A stretch of 64,000 bases of DNA from CAZZEX01 sp964653285 (GTDB lineage Bacteria; Chloroflexota; Anaerolineae; B4-G1). The translations under genes and the position numbers were made by a program. How positions within the stretch are numbered: position 1 is the first letter of the stretch; the number at the start of each line of letters is the position of its first letter. A model generated the notes under the pieces. It was not told where the DNA came from and made no database searches. It worked only from the letters and a program-made list of their open reading frames with translations. The DNA is taken from assembly GCA_964653285.1 (NCBI GenBank), contig CAZZEX010000004.1, positions 22,813 through 86,812 of the forward strand, written 5' to 3'. Shown here piece after piece: positions 1 to 8,591 of this stretch.

Positions 1-1
1 G

Positions 2-58
2 GAATACACCGATGCGGTGACGCTCATACGGGCGCTGGAGGGGCGGGAGGAGATCTGA
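2..58 (+). CDS. C-terminal end of an unidentified protein (partial)
   Basis: An open frame enters from the left edge and gives 18 residues ending ...LIRALEGREEI before a TGA stop, one base before the end of the convergent receiver-domain gene. The tail looks like an ordinary charged helix, but 18 residues are too few to assign a family. It is called coding only because the frame is open to the edge and ends exactly at the convergent gene boundary. Confidence 0.35.
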   Translation, partial: EYTDAVTLIRALEGREEI

Positions 59-59
59 C

Positions 60-440
60 TTACCTGTTGTTCAGCGGTGCGACGGAGACCAGGCGCGCGG
101 CCAGGCCGCACAGTTGGTCGAAGCCGATGGGTTTGATGAGTACCAGGTCGGCCTCGTCTCGGAGGCTCTCGGCCATTTGTGGGTCACCGGTGACGATGAT
201 GACGCGTGTCTCTGCCAGCCGCGCGTCGCCGCGGATCTGATGCAAGACATCCGCCCCCGCTATGCGGGGGAGATGCAGATCCAGCACCACCACATCCGGC
301 ACTACGACAGCGAGCCGCGCCAGGGCCGTGTCCCCGGCTCGGATGATTTCGGTCTCAAACCCGGCTGCCTGCATCGCGTGGGCGAAGAAGACCGCCTCGT
401 CCCTTTCATCCTCGATAACCAGGGCAAATTGGCTGCTCAT
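60..440 (-). CDS. Single-domain response regulator (CheY-like receiver)
   Basis: The 126-residue protein is a receiver domain and nothing else. The acidic pair E10/D11, the phosphoacceptor D54 (VVVLDLHLP), the switch T84 and the conserved K103 (LIKP) are all visible, so it should accept phosphate from a histidine kinase. It has no output domain and so acts through protein contacts or as a phosphate shuttle. It is convergent with a gene running in from the left, and its partner kinase is not adjacent. A further signalling cluster lies near 16-20 kb, but no link can be shown. Confidence 0.9.
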   Translation of the reverse strand: MSSQFALVIEDERDEAVFFAHAMQAAGFETEIIRAGDTALARLAVVVPDVVVLDLHLPRIAGADVLHQIRGDARLAETRVIIVTGDPQMAESLRDEADLVLIKPIGFDQLCGLAARLVSVAPLNNR

Positions 441-553
441 ATATGACCTCGTCCCCGTAGCACCTGGTCAACGTCGTCCAGCCTGCCGTGTTCGCGCCAT
501 ATACTCAACAGAAACACCCACCACATCTTGACGGTGGATGGCCCGTATCTACG

Positions 554-1360
554 CTACTTCAGCCAAGCCGGTTTATCTCCGCGCGGTGCGCCGCACGAGG
601 GACAATCTACCCTGCTATCTTCGTCGTCCCTGTATGCTCGACCACACGACTCGCAATGTGTCCATGCCCGCTCGGCCGCCTCCCGCTTCCGTTGCAACTC
701 TCGTTCCTTACGCCGTTCGTCGAGATACGCTTGTTCGGCCGCCCCACCTGCGCGGTCAATGACTTTCCAGACACGCTGGGGCAAACCCAGGTACTGAATG
801 TCCTCGACCAGATCCTCAACCCCCTCCATCACGCGGTTGGCCGTGTCGAGCAGACCAGCAATGCCCGAGCGTTTCCTTCCGGAGAGCACCGCTTTACCCT
901 GATCCAAGACAGTGCTACCCACGGAACTTAGAGTCCCTCTCACAGCACTCTGATTGAGATCACTGACCGTGACCGTCAGCGTGTCGGTTGTTTCGATCAG
1001 GGTCGCGGTCAGTGCTGGAGAGAAATCGTGAGGGCGGCTTTGCTGGCTTTGCAGGACAGTGACTACAACTGAGTCGCCAGTCTGGTCAACCTGAACGCGG
1101 GTATCATCATCTGGGATTTCTTTTCTCAACGCAGTGACGATGACGGCGGCTTTGCAACCCTCGAAAGTTACCGAATTTGGATGGGGAGCCACCGCCCCAC
1201 CAACCACACCAGCACCAAGCCCTAGCCCAGCAGCAATTTGGTCGGCCGGGCCGGGTCCGCTTGCTTCAGAACTGGGTTGCGGTTCAAAGGAAAACCCTTT
1301 GTCTAGCCGTGCTTGCTCTTCTGCCAACCACTCTTCGAGGCTTTGCTCTTTGTCTGCCAT
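554..1360 (-). CDS. Zinc-ribbon protein of unknown function
   Basis: The 268-residue protein is soluble by eye, with no signal peptide. The N-terminal ~60 residues are acidic and low-complexity, with a short Gly/Ala stretch near 45-57. The middle (about 65-150) looks like a small alpha/beta domain rich in Val/Thr strands. A basic coiled segment (about 205-232) leads into a C-terminal zinc ribbon with C236-x2-C239 and C253-x2-C256. Such ribbons often bind nucleic acid or partners, but I recognise no named family and infer no function. It is separated by 150 bp from the toxin gene on its upstream side. Confidence 0.7.
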   Translation of the reverse strand: MADKEQSLEEWLAEEQARLDKGFSFEPQPSSEASGPGPADQIAAGLGLGAGVVGGAVAPHPNSVTFEGCKAAVIVTALRKEIPDDDTRVQVDQTGDSVVVTVLQSQQSRPHDFSPALTATLIETTDTLTVTVSDLNQSAVRGTLSSVGSTVLDQGKAVLSGRKRSGIAGLLDTANRVMEGVEDLVEDIQYLGLPQRVWKVIDRAGGAAEQAYLDERRKERELQRKREAAERAWTHCESCGRAYRDDEDSRVDCPSCGAPRGDKPAWLK

Positions 1361-1510
1361 TTTCTCGCATCTTTCCCATGGGTTCAGAAAGTCATCAATA
1401 TTCTAGCACATCTTTGAATTTCCTTCAAGCACTACCGGGTAGTCGGGTAGTCTCAATGCTCTCAGAGCCGCAGAAGGTCTTAGTGTTTACGGGTGGCCTC
1501 AACGAGCCGA

Positions 1511-1867
1511 CTACGCAATGTCTCGCGGCTCAGTGAGCAACCGAATACCGTCAAGAATTCGATGGGTGCGCTGGCGAGAGAGGGTGCCAATCTTTTCAAC
1601 CAAATCCCTCTTATCAACGGTAAATATCTGGGAGACATCTACCACACTCTGTTTGGGTAAGTTAGCCTCGCCTTTTTCCAGAAGAACGTTCCCTGGGGCC
1701 GTAGCGCGTTTGAGGTTGGAAGTAATGACGCAGACAACCACCGTGTTGATGCGGCTACGATTGAAGAGATTATTCTGGATGACGACGTGAGGATGACGAT
1801 AACCCGGTTCTGACCCTGATGGCTCGCCCAAGTCAACCCAAAACACATCTCCTTGATTTATCACCAT
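1511..1867 (-). CDS. mazF: MazF/PemK-type endoribonuclease toxin
   Basis: The 118-residue protein begins with the classic MazF strand Q-G-D-V-F-W-V-D-L, followed by the conserved H-P-H-V-V-I-Q and V-V-V-C-V-I-T-S strands and the R-I-L-D-G helix at the C terminus. Members cleave mRNA at short single-stranded motifs and are neutralised by a cognate antitoxin. It overlaps the antitoxin gene by 7 nt, the usual translationally coupled arrangement. Length and motif order are complete, so the toxin is probably functional. The cleavage specificity cannot be read from sequence. Confidence 0.9.
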   Translation of the reverse strand: MVINQGDVFWVDLGEPSGSEPGYRHPHVVIQNNLFNRSRINTVVVCVITSNLKRATAPGNVLLEKGEANLPKQSVVDVSQIFTVDKRDLVEKIGTLSRQRTHRILDGIRLLTEPRDIA

Positions 1868-2115
1868 TCTCCCTCCACCAATTGCCTGTGTTGCCAGCGC
1901 ATTTTGTAGCGAAGAGTTTGTTCCTCTGGGTCTGGTAAATCGTCATAAGCGGCATTGACAGCCTCGAGGAGCTTCTGGTTCTGGTAACGTTGGATAAAAT
2001 CCTCGACAGCCAGGACAAACAGGCGGCTACGAGAGATTTCTAATTCATGGGCAAGGGCGTCAACCTGTTCAAAGAGGGGTTTCTGAATAGAGATTGCAGT
2101 CTTGATACTAGCCAT
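1861..2115 (-). CDS. Ribbon-helix-helix antitoxin (MazE-like)
   Basis: The 84-residue protein starts with a basic strand (S-I-K-T-A-I-S-I) followed by two helices typical of ribbon-helix-helix DNA-binding antitoxins. An acidic, aromatic C-terminal tail (about 58-84) would wrap the toxin. It overlaps the downstream MazF gene by 7 nt and its start overlaps the stop of the upstream PIN gene (ATGGCTAG). It probably autorepresses the module. Which RHH subfamily it belongs to is uncertain. Confidence 0.85.
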   Translation of the reverse strand: MASIKTAISIQKPLFEQVDALAHELEISRSRLFVLAVEDFIQRYQNQKLLEAVNAAYDDLPDPEEQTLRYKMRWQHRQLVEGEW

Positions 2116-2590
2116 TAGTTATACCATCCTTTTTGTTGTCAGTATAACTCAATAGTTCACGCTTGTCAATACCACGGAGGATCTCCACAAACTGACGTGG
2201 AGTGATGACCTGGATGCCCTCGTACTCGCCCAGCACCAGCAGGTACTGGTCGCCGCTTACGATGTATTCCGCCTCTCCTTCCTCGGCACAGGCCGCGACG
2301 GCATCATCCTTGGGGTCGCGGGTCACCCCCGGCAGATGGAGCCGGCCAGGGGTCACCTCCGCTTCGGAGAGCAAAGCGGCCAGGATCGCCGCCAGTTCTG
2401 CTTCGTCCAGACGGAGGCGCTCGGTGATGCGGGGATAAGAGAGAACGTGGACCAACTCCTCCACCAGGTAGAGGGAGGTCACCAGGGTGTAAAGGCTCTC
2501 CAGCCAGGCATCCAGGATCTGGCGCGGGGGGCCTTGTTCAGCCACCAGGCCGCTGACCAGGACGTCGGTATCCAGGACGACTCGACGTTG
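2108..2590 (-). CDS. PIN-domain ribonuclease toxin, start lost at a deletion joint
   Basis: The product (about 145-160 residues) is a PIN-family putative toxin (COG1569-like). It has an N-terminal L-D-T-D-V-L strand with the first catalytic Asp, an E-E-L helix near residue 40, the D-P-K-D-D-A-V segment and S-G-D-Q-Y-L-L with the later acidic residues, ending in a T-P-R-Q-F strand. The only in-frame start (GTG at 2545) would remove the catalytic LDTD strand. Real PIN coding begins at about 2590, precisely where reading of the upstream restriction helicase remnant ends in another frame. No ATG, GTG or TTG lies just upstream, so the gene may be untranslated or made by frameshift from the remnant. 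Its stop overlaps the antitoxin start. Confidence 0.65.
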   Translation of the reverse strand, partial: QRRVVLDTDVLVSGLVAEQGPPRQILDAWLESLYTLVTSLYLVEELVHVLSYPRITERLRLDEAELAAILAALLSEAEVTPGRLHLPGVTRDPKDDAVAACAEEGEAEYIVSGDQYLLVLGEYEGIQVITPRQFVEILRGIDKRELLSYTDNKKDGITNG

Positions 2591-3605
2591 AGTGTCTCCA
2601 GCAGACGAATGTTCGGCGGCGCGGCACCCGGCTCCAGCACCATGCTACGTTTGAGCGATAGGCCTTTGCCTCGCAGCCGCACACCCCGTCCGAATAATTG
2701 GATAATCTGCGAGCCCTCTCCCATGCCGATTTTCATCAGCCCCATGTTGGAGACACGGTAGCAGTCCCAGCCCTCCATAAACTTGCGCGATCCGATGAGC
2801 ACGTTCACGGTGGAGCCAGCGTCGTTGATGCGCTCAAACAGCGAACCGCTGATGTTCTCTTCCTCGCGTGCAATCCCCTGCGCTTCTAGTAGTCTCATCA
2901 AGCCCGTTACGTCGCCGATGTTGATGACGCCGAAGTAGGGACTATCTGCCCCGGCCTGCAGCCCGATCTCGCCGGGCGCCGCCTTCAACTCCACCGCCCG
3001 CAGTGTCTCGCCTGTCCTGGCGCGGAACACCCGCTGCACAACGTCGTCGTAGAGTTCGCCCACCGTGAGTCCCTTGCGCTTGACGTAGCGGAACAGATCC
3101 TGGAACAGATCTTCGTCGCGTTGGTTCTTCAACCCCGTCGCGCCGGAGAGCACTTTGCCTATCCTGCCCGCCCATTCGCTGGGGCAGCGCAGGAAATCGT
3201 CACAGAAGGCGACGATCTGCTGGCGGCTCCAGGTTGTAGGGGCGGAATGCTTCCCCGTGGTCCTCGTACACCAGAGATTGCTCGTAGAAGGAGAGAAGAT
3301 TGCCCAGCAGCATCCAACGGTTGAACGTGTCCGTCTCGTCTTTCAGTGAGGCGCTCCGCGTACCCCTTGATGCGCAGGTCGTAGGCCGCCAATTGGTCGG
3401 GGGGAAGCCGCAATCCCTGAAGTCCCAGCAAGGCGTGGTAGAAGTAACTCTGTCCATCTTCCGTGTACCCCTGCTGGACGTGGCGCAGTTGTTCCCGCAA
3501 CCCCTTAAAGTCGTCAAATCCGAACAGGCGGCAGAAGAAGCGGTTCAAGATAATCCGCTTTTGCAGCAGGGGCAGTTGGTTGACTTTTCTGTACCTGGCG
3601 CTCAT
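2591..3605 (-). pseudogene. Decayed type III-like restriction helicase (Res)
   Basis: Three fragments in three frames together resemble a Res or DEAD/DEAH restriction helicase. The N-terminal piece (from 3605) reads L-L-Q-K-R-I-I-L-N-R-F-F with a Y-F-Y-H-A-L-L segment. A shifted piece (about 3330-3200) carries S-L-V-Y-E-D-H-G-E-A-F. The last (3153-2591) carries R-K-F-M-E-G-W-D, Q-L-F-G-R-G-V-R-L-R-G-K and L-L-E-T-L-N-V, the family's late helicase motifs. The Walker A region expected between the first two pieces is missing, so an internal deletion of several hundred codons is inferred. The 3' end is fused to the PIN gene. This protein cannot be made intact. A matching Mod remnant lies upstream. 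Confidence 0.75.
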
Positions 3606-3943
3606 TTATCTTTTGCTTCGAGAGATTGCTCAACCTGCTGCTTCAAACGCGGCAGATCAGACTCGGCTGTATCCCACACGGTGGAGAAGTCAACTTCAAA
3701 ATAGTCGTGAATCAGTTTGTTCCTCATCCCGACCATTTCGCCCCAGGGGAGTTCTGGATGGGCGTTCCGAAAGGCATCGGAGACGCTTCTTGCAGCCTCA
3801 CCGATTATTGTTATCTGGCGAATAACTCCATCTTGTAGAAGGCTGTTCTGCATGAAGTGGTCATAAGAAACATCGCTCAGATACTGCTCAATGCGGCGTA
3901 TGGCATCCAGAATATGACGCAGGTAAACGGTATCATCCTTCAT
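3602..3943 (-). CDS. hepT: HepT-like ribonuclease toxin (DUF86)
   Basis: The 113-residue all-helical protein has the HEPN motif R74-x4-H79-x-Y81 (R-N-K-L-I-H-D-Y), the catalytic signature of HepT RNases. In the known HepT/MntA modules the MntA nucleotidyltransferase inactivates HepT by AMPylating the tyrosine of this motif. The gene overlaps the upstream mntA by 11 nt, and its stop overlaps the start of the dead Res gene. It is complete. The pair sits between Mod and Res remnants, so it either was inserted there or is the surviving part of the island. Confidence 0.92.
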   Translation of the reverse strand: MKDDTVYLRHILDAIRRIEQYLSDVSYDHFMQNSLLQDGVIRQITIIGEAARSVSDAFRNAHPELPWGEMVGMRNKLIHDYFEVDFSTVWDTAESDLPRLKQQVEQSLEAKDK

Positions 3944-4238
3944 ATAGAATCACCTTTTCCCTGTCCACGTAAGGGCGGATGTAAGGGCTTAAGCCGTCTT
4001 CACTTACCAGATCGACCTCACGGTTCAACTTCTCACTCAGTTCTTCCTCCAATGCCACCCATTTGAGGAGGCCAAGGGGAGGTCGTTCGGAATGGGGTTT
4101 CAACTTTACCAGGATGTCAATGTCACTTTCCGGCGTCAATTCGTCCCTCACTGCCGAGCCAAAGAGGGCGATCCGCCTGACGCCCCAGGGCAGAAGCACC
4201 GGAAGTATCTTTTCTCGTAACGCTTCAAATTTGTCCAC
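3933..4238 (-). CDS. mntA: MntA-like minimal nucleotidyltransferase antitoxin
   Basis: The 101-residue protein has the minimal nucleotidyltransferase motif G27-S28-x10-D39-x-D41 followed by I-L-V-K, and the E-V-D-L-V strand carrying the third acidic residue. It should AMPylate the neighbouring HepT and so act as its antitoxin. The GTG start at 4238 is chosen because a GGAGGA ribosome-binding site lies 6 nt upstream. The longer ATG start at 4268 has no such site and only adds residues read from the tail of the upstream remnant. Start and upstream stop overlap by a few bases, indicating coupled translation. Confidence 0.9.
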   Translation of the reverse strand: MDKFEALREKILPVLLPWGVRRIALFGSAVRDELTPESDIDILVKLKPHSERPPLGLLKWVALEEELSEKLNREVDLVSEDGLSPYIRPYVDREKVILYEG

Positions 4239-4827
4239 TGAACATCCTCCGTTTGAACTCCGGCGCAACCGCCTCCGCTCTCTCGACGAAGCAGGGGCCG
4301 TTCACCAACAACCGGTCAGGCCGTGCTCCCTCCCCGCTCGCGGGGAGGGTTGGGGAGGGGTCGCCCAGCAGTGCGAGCAGGATGGTCTGCTCAATGAAAG
4401 CCTGGTCTGCGAAAAGCGCCGCTTCGTCGTCCTCCAGGTCGTTCGCGGGCCGCCACACGATGACTACGCGCTTGCCGTCTTTCTCGCCCAGCACCGCCCG
4501 GTATGGACGCCCGCCGTCCACGAAGGCCCGCATCTTTTTCACGTTAATGCCCAGCAGGTAGTTGAACGTCTCCACCAGGTCCACCGTGCGCTCGACGATC
4601 TCATCTCCTTCCTGCACCCTGAGCCGGTAGGCGAAGGGGTCTTTGAACTCGTCCAGGTCCAGCAGGCAGCGGCTGCCCTGGGTCTCGAACTCCAGCATGT
4701 AGCGCAGCAGGTATTCGTCGCCGAACATCTCCAGCGCCAGTTGCCCTTCCTTCTCGCGGGGCAGCGCCAGGCACGAGAATACACAGAGTTGCTCGTCGCG
4801 CGAATCATCAATGTAAATCAGGTGCAT
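4225..4827 (-). pseudogene. Chimera: DUF3800 N-terminus joined to type III Mod C-terminus
   Basis: The 200-residue frame opens with M-H-L-I-Y-I-D-D-S-R-D and C-V-F-S-C-L-A-L-P, the start of a DUF3800 protein with its paired Asp motif. After about 25 residues it switches to text typical of the end of a type III DNA-methyltransferase (Mod): Y-M-L-E-F-E-T, F-K-D-P-F-A-Y, T-V-D-L-V-E-T-F-N-Y-L-L-G and a late P-E-F-K-R. Neither part is complete, and the methylase catalytic motifs are absent. A deletion is the simplest explanation, and it pairs with the Res remnant at 2.6-3.6 kb. A palindromic mini-element interrupts the Mod part in frame at about residues 155-167. Confidence 0.7.
4330..4362. repeat. 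GC-rich palindromic mini-element, copy 1 (in frame)
   Basis: CCTCCCCGCTCGCGGGGAGG forms a hairpin, followed by a TTGGGGAGGGG half that can pair with the same pyrimidine arm. In the minus-strand gene it is read as D-P-S-P-T-L-P-A-S-G-E-G-A, an insertion not expected in Mod proteins. Similar elements recur about eight more times in the window. Confidence 0.7.
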
Positions 4828-4965
4828 CGGTCTGATCCTCCGGCGTGTTCCAGCACAGCCTCTAGCCGCTCGACTCCTGCAGCGACTGCCGTATCTCCTG
4901 CCGCCCCCTGTCCGTGATACCCTACAACTCCGCCGCCTGATCAACCTGCGCCTCGGAGGGTCTTT

Positions 4966-5041
4966 GGATCACGAAATCCGCGAAACGCCGCGAAAGTCTT
5001 TCGCGCCTTTCGTGTTTCTTTCGTGTCCTTCGTGGTTCAAA
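4966..5041. repeat. CTTTCGTG-type short tandem repeat between genes
   Basis: The 120-bp gap before the type IIG gene's stop contains a degenerate tandem array of 8-10 bp units built on CTTTCGTG and its complement (CACGAAAT, CGCGAAAC, CTTTCGCGC, CTTTCGTGTT, CTTCGTGG). The first and second halves are inverted relative to one another and can fold into one long imperfect hairpin. Arrays of this kind are common in environmental genomes. No gene is seen here. Confidence 0.6.
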
Positions 5042-5063
5042 CCCTCACCGTAGTCGCCGAACA

Positions 5064-8000
5064 TCATTCACCGGCGTGTAGCAATGGTTCCACCCACCCG
5101 TCTATCTCCTTGCGCTCCTCGGCAAGCATCTCCCGCACCATTGATCTGAGCTTGCCGATGCTGCGCACCTTGCCCGGCCCACCAGCTTCCAGCCAGTCGG
5201 CGACTTTTTGGGTGCAGGCCCGGCCCAACGCCGCCAGTTTGCGGTGAGCTTCCTCGGAGGGGTCGAAGCGAGGGATGGGCAGTTCGAGGACCTTCTTGTG
5301 AATGTCGCGGGCACCATATTGACCTCGGCTCTGCATGGGCTTTACCAATTTGTCCACCACAGGCGCATTGAGTGCCGCCACCAGATACAACGCTTCGCGC
5401 TCATTACCCGTCTCAAGCTGATATGATTTGTGATCTACGGCAAAACCAGCCGCTTGCACTTCTTGCCCACCGACTCCAAACTCGATGGGTTCGTCTTCCA
5501 CGACACAGGCGGTGACGTAGGTAGCAGATGCCGCGTAAAGGACTCTATACTTCGCTCGCGGATCTTGTGAGGTGAGTTTTCCCCGGTAATCCAGATTCTG
5601 CAGGACATCCATCCTATCGACTTTGGCGCCGCGTCGTTTCTCCCACTCCGCTTGCGCTTTCTCCAGCCATTGGGCGAGGTGGAAGAACCCCCTCTGACGC
5701 GCTTGCTGGGCGGTGATGAGCCGGTACGCGGCGCCGCTGGGCTCGATAGGAAGCACGACGGGGCAATAATCGAGGTGACCGAAGGGCAGAAGGTCTGTGG
5801 AGAGCAAGGTAGCGTAGAGGAAGCGGCTCTCCACATTGCCCTTAAGCACGAGTCCTTTATAGAGCTCGTTGGCCTGCCTCTTTGCCCGCTCGCCGGTCTC
5901 CAGGGGTGGAAGTGAGGGGTCAAAGCCCAGGGGAGATGCTTTCACCTCCACGAACCAAAAGGGGCGGGGATACATCGTAGCTCCGTTCTTGAACTGCTTC
6001 TTGTACGGACTCGCCTCTTCTGCCAAAACTCCTTTGCCTTTGGCCCAGAAGGAACGTTCACCCACTCTACTGAGTGCGAACTGTACTTCGTTAACGGCAA
6101 GACTCTCTTCGGCCTCGTCCGATGTCGCATTCTTCCGCGGCAACTCCCCGTGCACGACTTGGCCGGGGATTGGGTCAGCGACTCTAGCACCACGCTCTTT
6201 TTTACCGAAGAGGACGCACGAGGGGACGTTGAACAAAGGCTTCACGCCTTCCAGATCCCAGGCTTCCTCGAAGCGCAAGCCAACCCCCTTGAACGTCCCC
6301 TGCCGAAGGTCGTCGTGCTGGTCAGCGGAAAAGATGCTCCGGGGAAGAACGAAGGCGATGGTTGCTCCGTCTTTGAGGTAAAGGTCTGCCGCTCGGAGGT
6401 AGAAGAGAGTTCCCTCCTCCATCTGAGTTATCAGTTCACCCCGGCCGGAGAGAAGCCCATAGGTTTCCGTGATCTGCTTCTTGAGGAACTTCTGGTACTC
6501 AGGCTCGGCGTAGCGGAAGGAAAGCCAGGGCGGATTGCCGATCACAAAGTCAAAGTTGCCCTTGAGGAAGAGGGGCTTGTAGATGTTCTTGAGCACAAAG
6601 GCCCAGATGGTATCCCGTCTGGATTCGATGAGCCTCCTCAAGGCGTTGGAGATGACGAACAGTTTTTGCAAGGGTACATCGTCTTCCAACAGGTTGGGAT
6701 GATGAGCGCGCAGGTAATTGGTAAACTGTTCTGCAGTTGGTTGCCTGCCGACGTTTTGCACCGCGAATTCCTTGGCCGCCTCGATGGCCTCATCATACAA
6801 ATCGGGGCTCTCAAGCAATGCCTGCGGGAGGTAGATGGTCTGGTCATCAATCTCCACTTCGTAGTCGGCCATCGGCGTATCCGCCCACCGCTCGGGCAGC
6901 CTGATGGTGTCCGAAAGATAGATCGGAATGCTCACCTTGCCCCGCCGTTTCTTCAACAGATCGCCCAGGGCGAGAATGTAGTTCGTCTTGGCCACAGTGA
7001 CGGCCAGGGGATGAATGTCCACGCCCACCACCGAGTCAAGGATATGCTCCAACGTCCCGCGCGTGCCCCCCAACCGCTCCCGCTTCTCCCCCACGGCCAG
7101 GTAAAGGAAAGTCCCCGACCCACAGGAGGGGTCCAGGAGTGTACCCTGCGGGTTATCATCAAGCAGCCTGCGGATCATCCGGTGGGCCAGCCAGTCGGGA
7201 GTGTAGTATTCGCCCAGGTCGTGACGGGTCGCCGGGTCTACCAATTCCTGATAGAGCGACTTGAGCACGTCCTCGGAGAGTTCGCGCAGGTTGTAGTTTT
7301 GCAGCAGGCTCAACAGTCGCCGGGCGGTTTCCACCCCGGCGTCTTTGGCGTCTTCCCGCGCCACCCAGGAGAAGAAATCCTCTTCCAAAAAGTTCTCGAT
7401 GCCTTGCTCTTTGAAGAACTGGCCTTCCAGCAGGGAGAGAATCTGGTCATCATCGGGGGCTGTTCTCTCCCCTGTGAGGCGGCGCCAGGCCATTAACTTG
7501 GCCAGCATAGACAGGTAAGTGTGCCTGACGAAGAGTGCCTCGTCGGCCACGGAGGTCCCGTACACGATGAGCAGATACCTGGCCCAGCTTTCGTAGACCA
7601 CGCTGAATTCAGGCTGGTCTTTGAGACTGCCCCACCTGGAGAGCAGGGTTTGACCAGCGGTGCGAAAGGCGTGGCTCCTGAGCCCAAAGTCCTTGACAAT
7701 TGCCTCAGTCGTGGGGGCAAGAATCTCCTGGCGCAGGAAGTAGCGGTCCAGCCAGAAGTAGACCTCCCGTGGTTTGAAAATCGTCAGGTCTACCTCTTCG
7801 ACGAGTTCCAGGCGGACTTCCTCGGGTTGGATATCCGTCCTGTCGCGCTCCTCAATGGTTGGGGAATACACCACAAACCTGACGCCATCAGCGGCCATGC
7901 AGAGATATGGCGCTCGTTTAGCCGGTGGCTCCTGGGACCAGAGGCAGGCTACGTACCTTTGGAGCTGTTCTTCTGCTTCCCTTCGCGTTTTGCTCAGATC

Positions 8001-8294
8001 GCGCTCAAACTCGATGACCAGGTTGCCAAACAGGTTGTCAACCCGGCCTCTCAGGATACGGTCTTTCTGCTTGACCTTCACGTATTTCTCGATCCCGGCC
8101 ACGTAATCCTCGATGAAGCCGGGTTGCACTCCAAAGAGATCTTTGAGGAGCAGAAGGAAGCGCTGGGACTTGGCCGGCTCGCTCTGCTGCGCCTGCACTG
8201 ATTCCAGATACTCGGAAACGACCTGCTCCCACTTCGCCTCACGAATATCTGGCATACGAGTTGCCTTCTCGTGCAGTTTACTCTTCTTTGCCAC
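5064..8294 (-). CDS. Type IIG restriction-modification enzyme (Eco57I-like)
   Basis: The 1076-residue protein combines a nuclease-like N-terminus with a gamma-class N6-adenine methyltransferase. Near residues 84-100 lies R-V-D-N-L-F-G-N-L-V-I-E-F-E-R. D86 and E95 fit a PD-(D/E)xK fold, but the usual lysine position is E97, so cleavage activity is uncertain. Motif I (L-D-P-S-C-G-S-G-T-F) is near residue 386 and the catalytic N-P-P-W near 586. The C-terminal third would be the target-recognition domain. Such enzymes methylate one strand of an asymmetric site and cut nearby when it is unmodified. It overlaps the RadC-like gene by 17 nt and is the last gene of a three-gene operon. The protein is full length. 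Confidence 0.9.
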   Translation of the reverse strand: MAKKSKLHEKATRMPDIREAKWEQVVSEYLESVQAQQSEPAKSQRFLLLLKDLFGVQPGFIEDYVAGIEKYVKVKQKDRILRGRVDNLFGNLVIEFERDLSKTRREAEEQLQRYVACLWSQEPPAKRAPYLCMAADGVRFVVYSPTIEERDRTDIQPEEVRLELVEEVDLTIFKPREVYFWLDRYFLRQEILAPTTEAIVKDFGLRSHAFRTAGQTLLSRWGSLKDQPEFSVVYESWARYLLIVYGTSVADEALFVRHTYLSMLAKLMAWRRLTGERTAPDDDQILSLLEGQFFKEQGIENFLEEDFFSWVAREDAKDAGVETARRLLSLLQNYNLRELSEDVLKSLYQELVDPATRHDLGEYYTPDWLAHRMIRRLLDDNPQGTLLDPSCGSGTFLYLAVGEKRERLGGTRGTLEHILDSVVGVDIHPLAVTVAKTNYILALGDLLKKRRGKVSIPIYLSDTIRLPERWADTPMADYEVEIDDQTIYLPQALLESPDLYDEAIEAAKEFAVQNVGRQPTAEQFTNYLRAHHPNLLEDDVPLQKLFVISNALRRLIESRRDTIWAFVLKNIYKPLFLKGNFDFVIGNPPWLSFRYAEPEYQKFLKKQITETYGLLSGRGELITQMEEGTLFYLRAADLYLKDGATIAFVLPRSIFSADQHDDLRQGTFKGVGLRFEEAWDLEGVKPLFNVPSCVLFGKKERGARVADPIPGQVVHGELPRKNATSDEAEESLAVNEVQFALSRVGERSFWAKGKGVLAEEASPYKKQFKNGATMYPRPFWFVEVKASPLGFDPSLPPLETGERAKRQANELYKGLVLKGNVESRFLYATLLSTDLLPFGHLDYCPVVLPIEPSGAAYRLITAQQARQRGFFHLAQWLEKAQAEWEKRRGAKVDRMDVLQNLDYRGKLTSQDPRAKYRVLYAASATYVTACVVEDEPIEFGVGGQEVQAAGFAVDHKSYQLETGNEREALYLVAALNAPVVDKLVKPMQSRGQYGARDIHKKVLELPIPRFDPSEEAHRKLAALGRACTQKVADWLEAGGPGKVRSIGKLRSMVREMLAEERKEIDGWVEPLLHAGE

Positions 8295-8571
8295 TCAGGA
8301 CCTCCCTCGACAAGCGGCGGGCAATCTCGAACGCAGCGGCGATGCGGATGATCTTGACATCAGAAAGCCCCTTGATCTCCAGGAATCTCTCCAGCGGCAC
8401 GTTGGCCATTTCGGAAAGGGAGCCGAACCGCTCCACAACTTCCTCAGCGATCTTCTCTGCTGGCATCCCTCTAATGCCGGTGGAGATGAGGATAGCCAGA
8501 AGCTCCGCATCTGAGAGGGCCCCAGCCCCCAGTTCTCGCAATTTTCCTCCCGGGTGGGACCACTTTTTCAT
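8278..8571 (-). CDS. RadC/UPF0758 N-terminal domain protein lacking the JAB domain
   Basis: The 97-residue product matches only the helical N-terminal half of RadC proteins: R-E-L-G-A-G-A-L-S-D-A-E-L-L-A-I-L-I followed by the helix-hairpin-helix L-E-I-K-G-L-S-D-V-K. The MPN+/JAB metalloprotease domain that normally follows (about 120 residues) is absent; instead the frame stops inside the start of the methylase gene. ATG at 8571 is preferred over the upstream start at 8631, which overlaps the previous gene by 40 nt. The small HhH protein could bind DNA structures for its operon partners. That is inference from context. Confidence 0.8.
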   Translation of the reverse strand: MKKWSHPGGKLRELGAGALSDAELLAILISTGIRGMPAEKIAEEVVERFGSLSEMANVPLERFLEIKGLSDVKIIRIAAAFEIARRLSREVLSGKEE

Positions 8572-8591
8572 CGTCAAACCCCTGGACTGGT

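Noticed and set aside
4225..4944. Intact DUF3800 gene starting at 4944
   Set aside because: The upstream 39 codons are basic low-complexity text without a ribosome site, and the protein changes to Mod text after about 25 residues.
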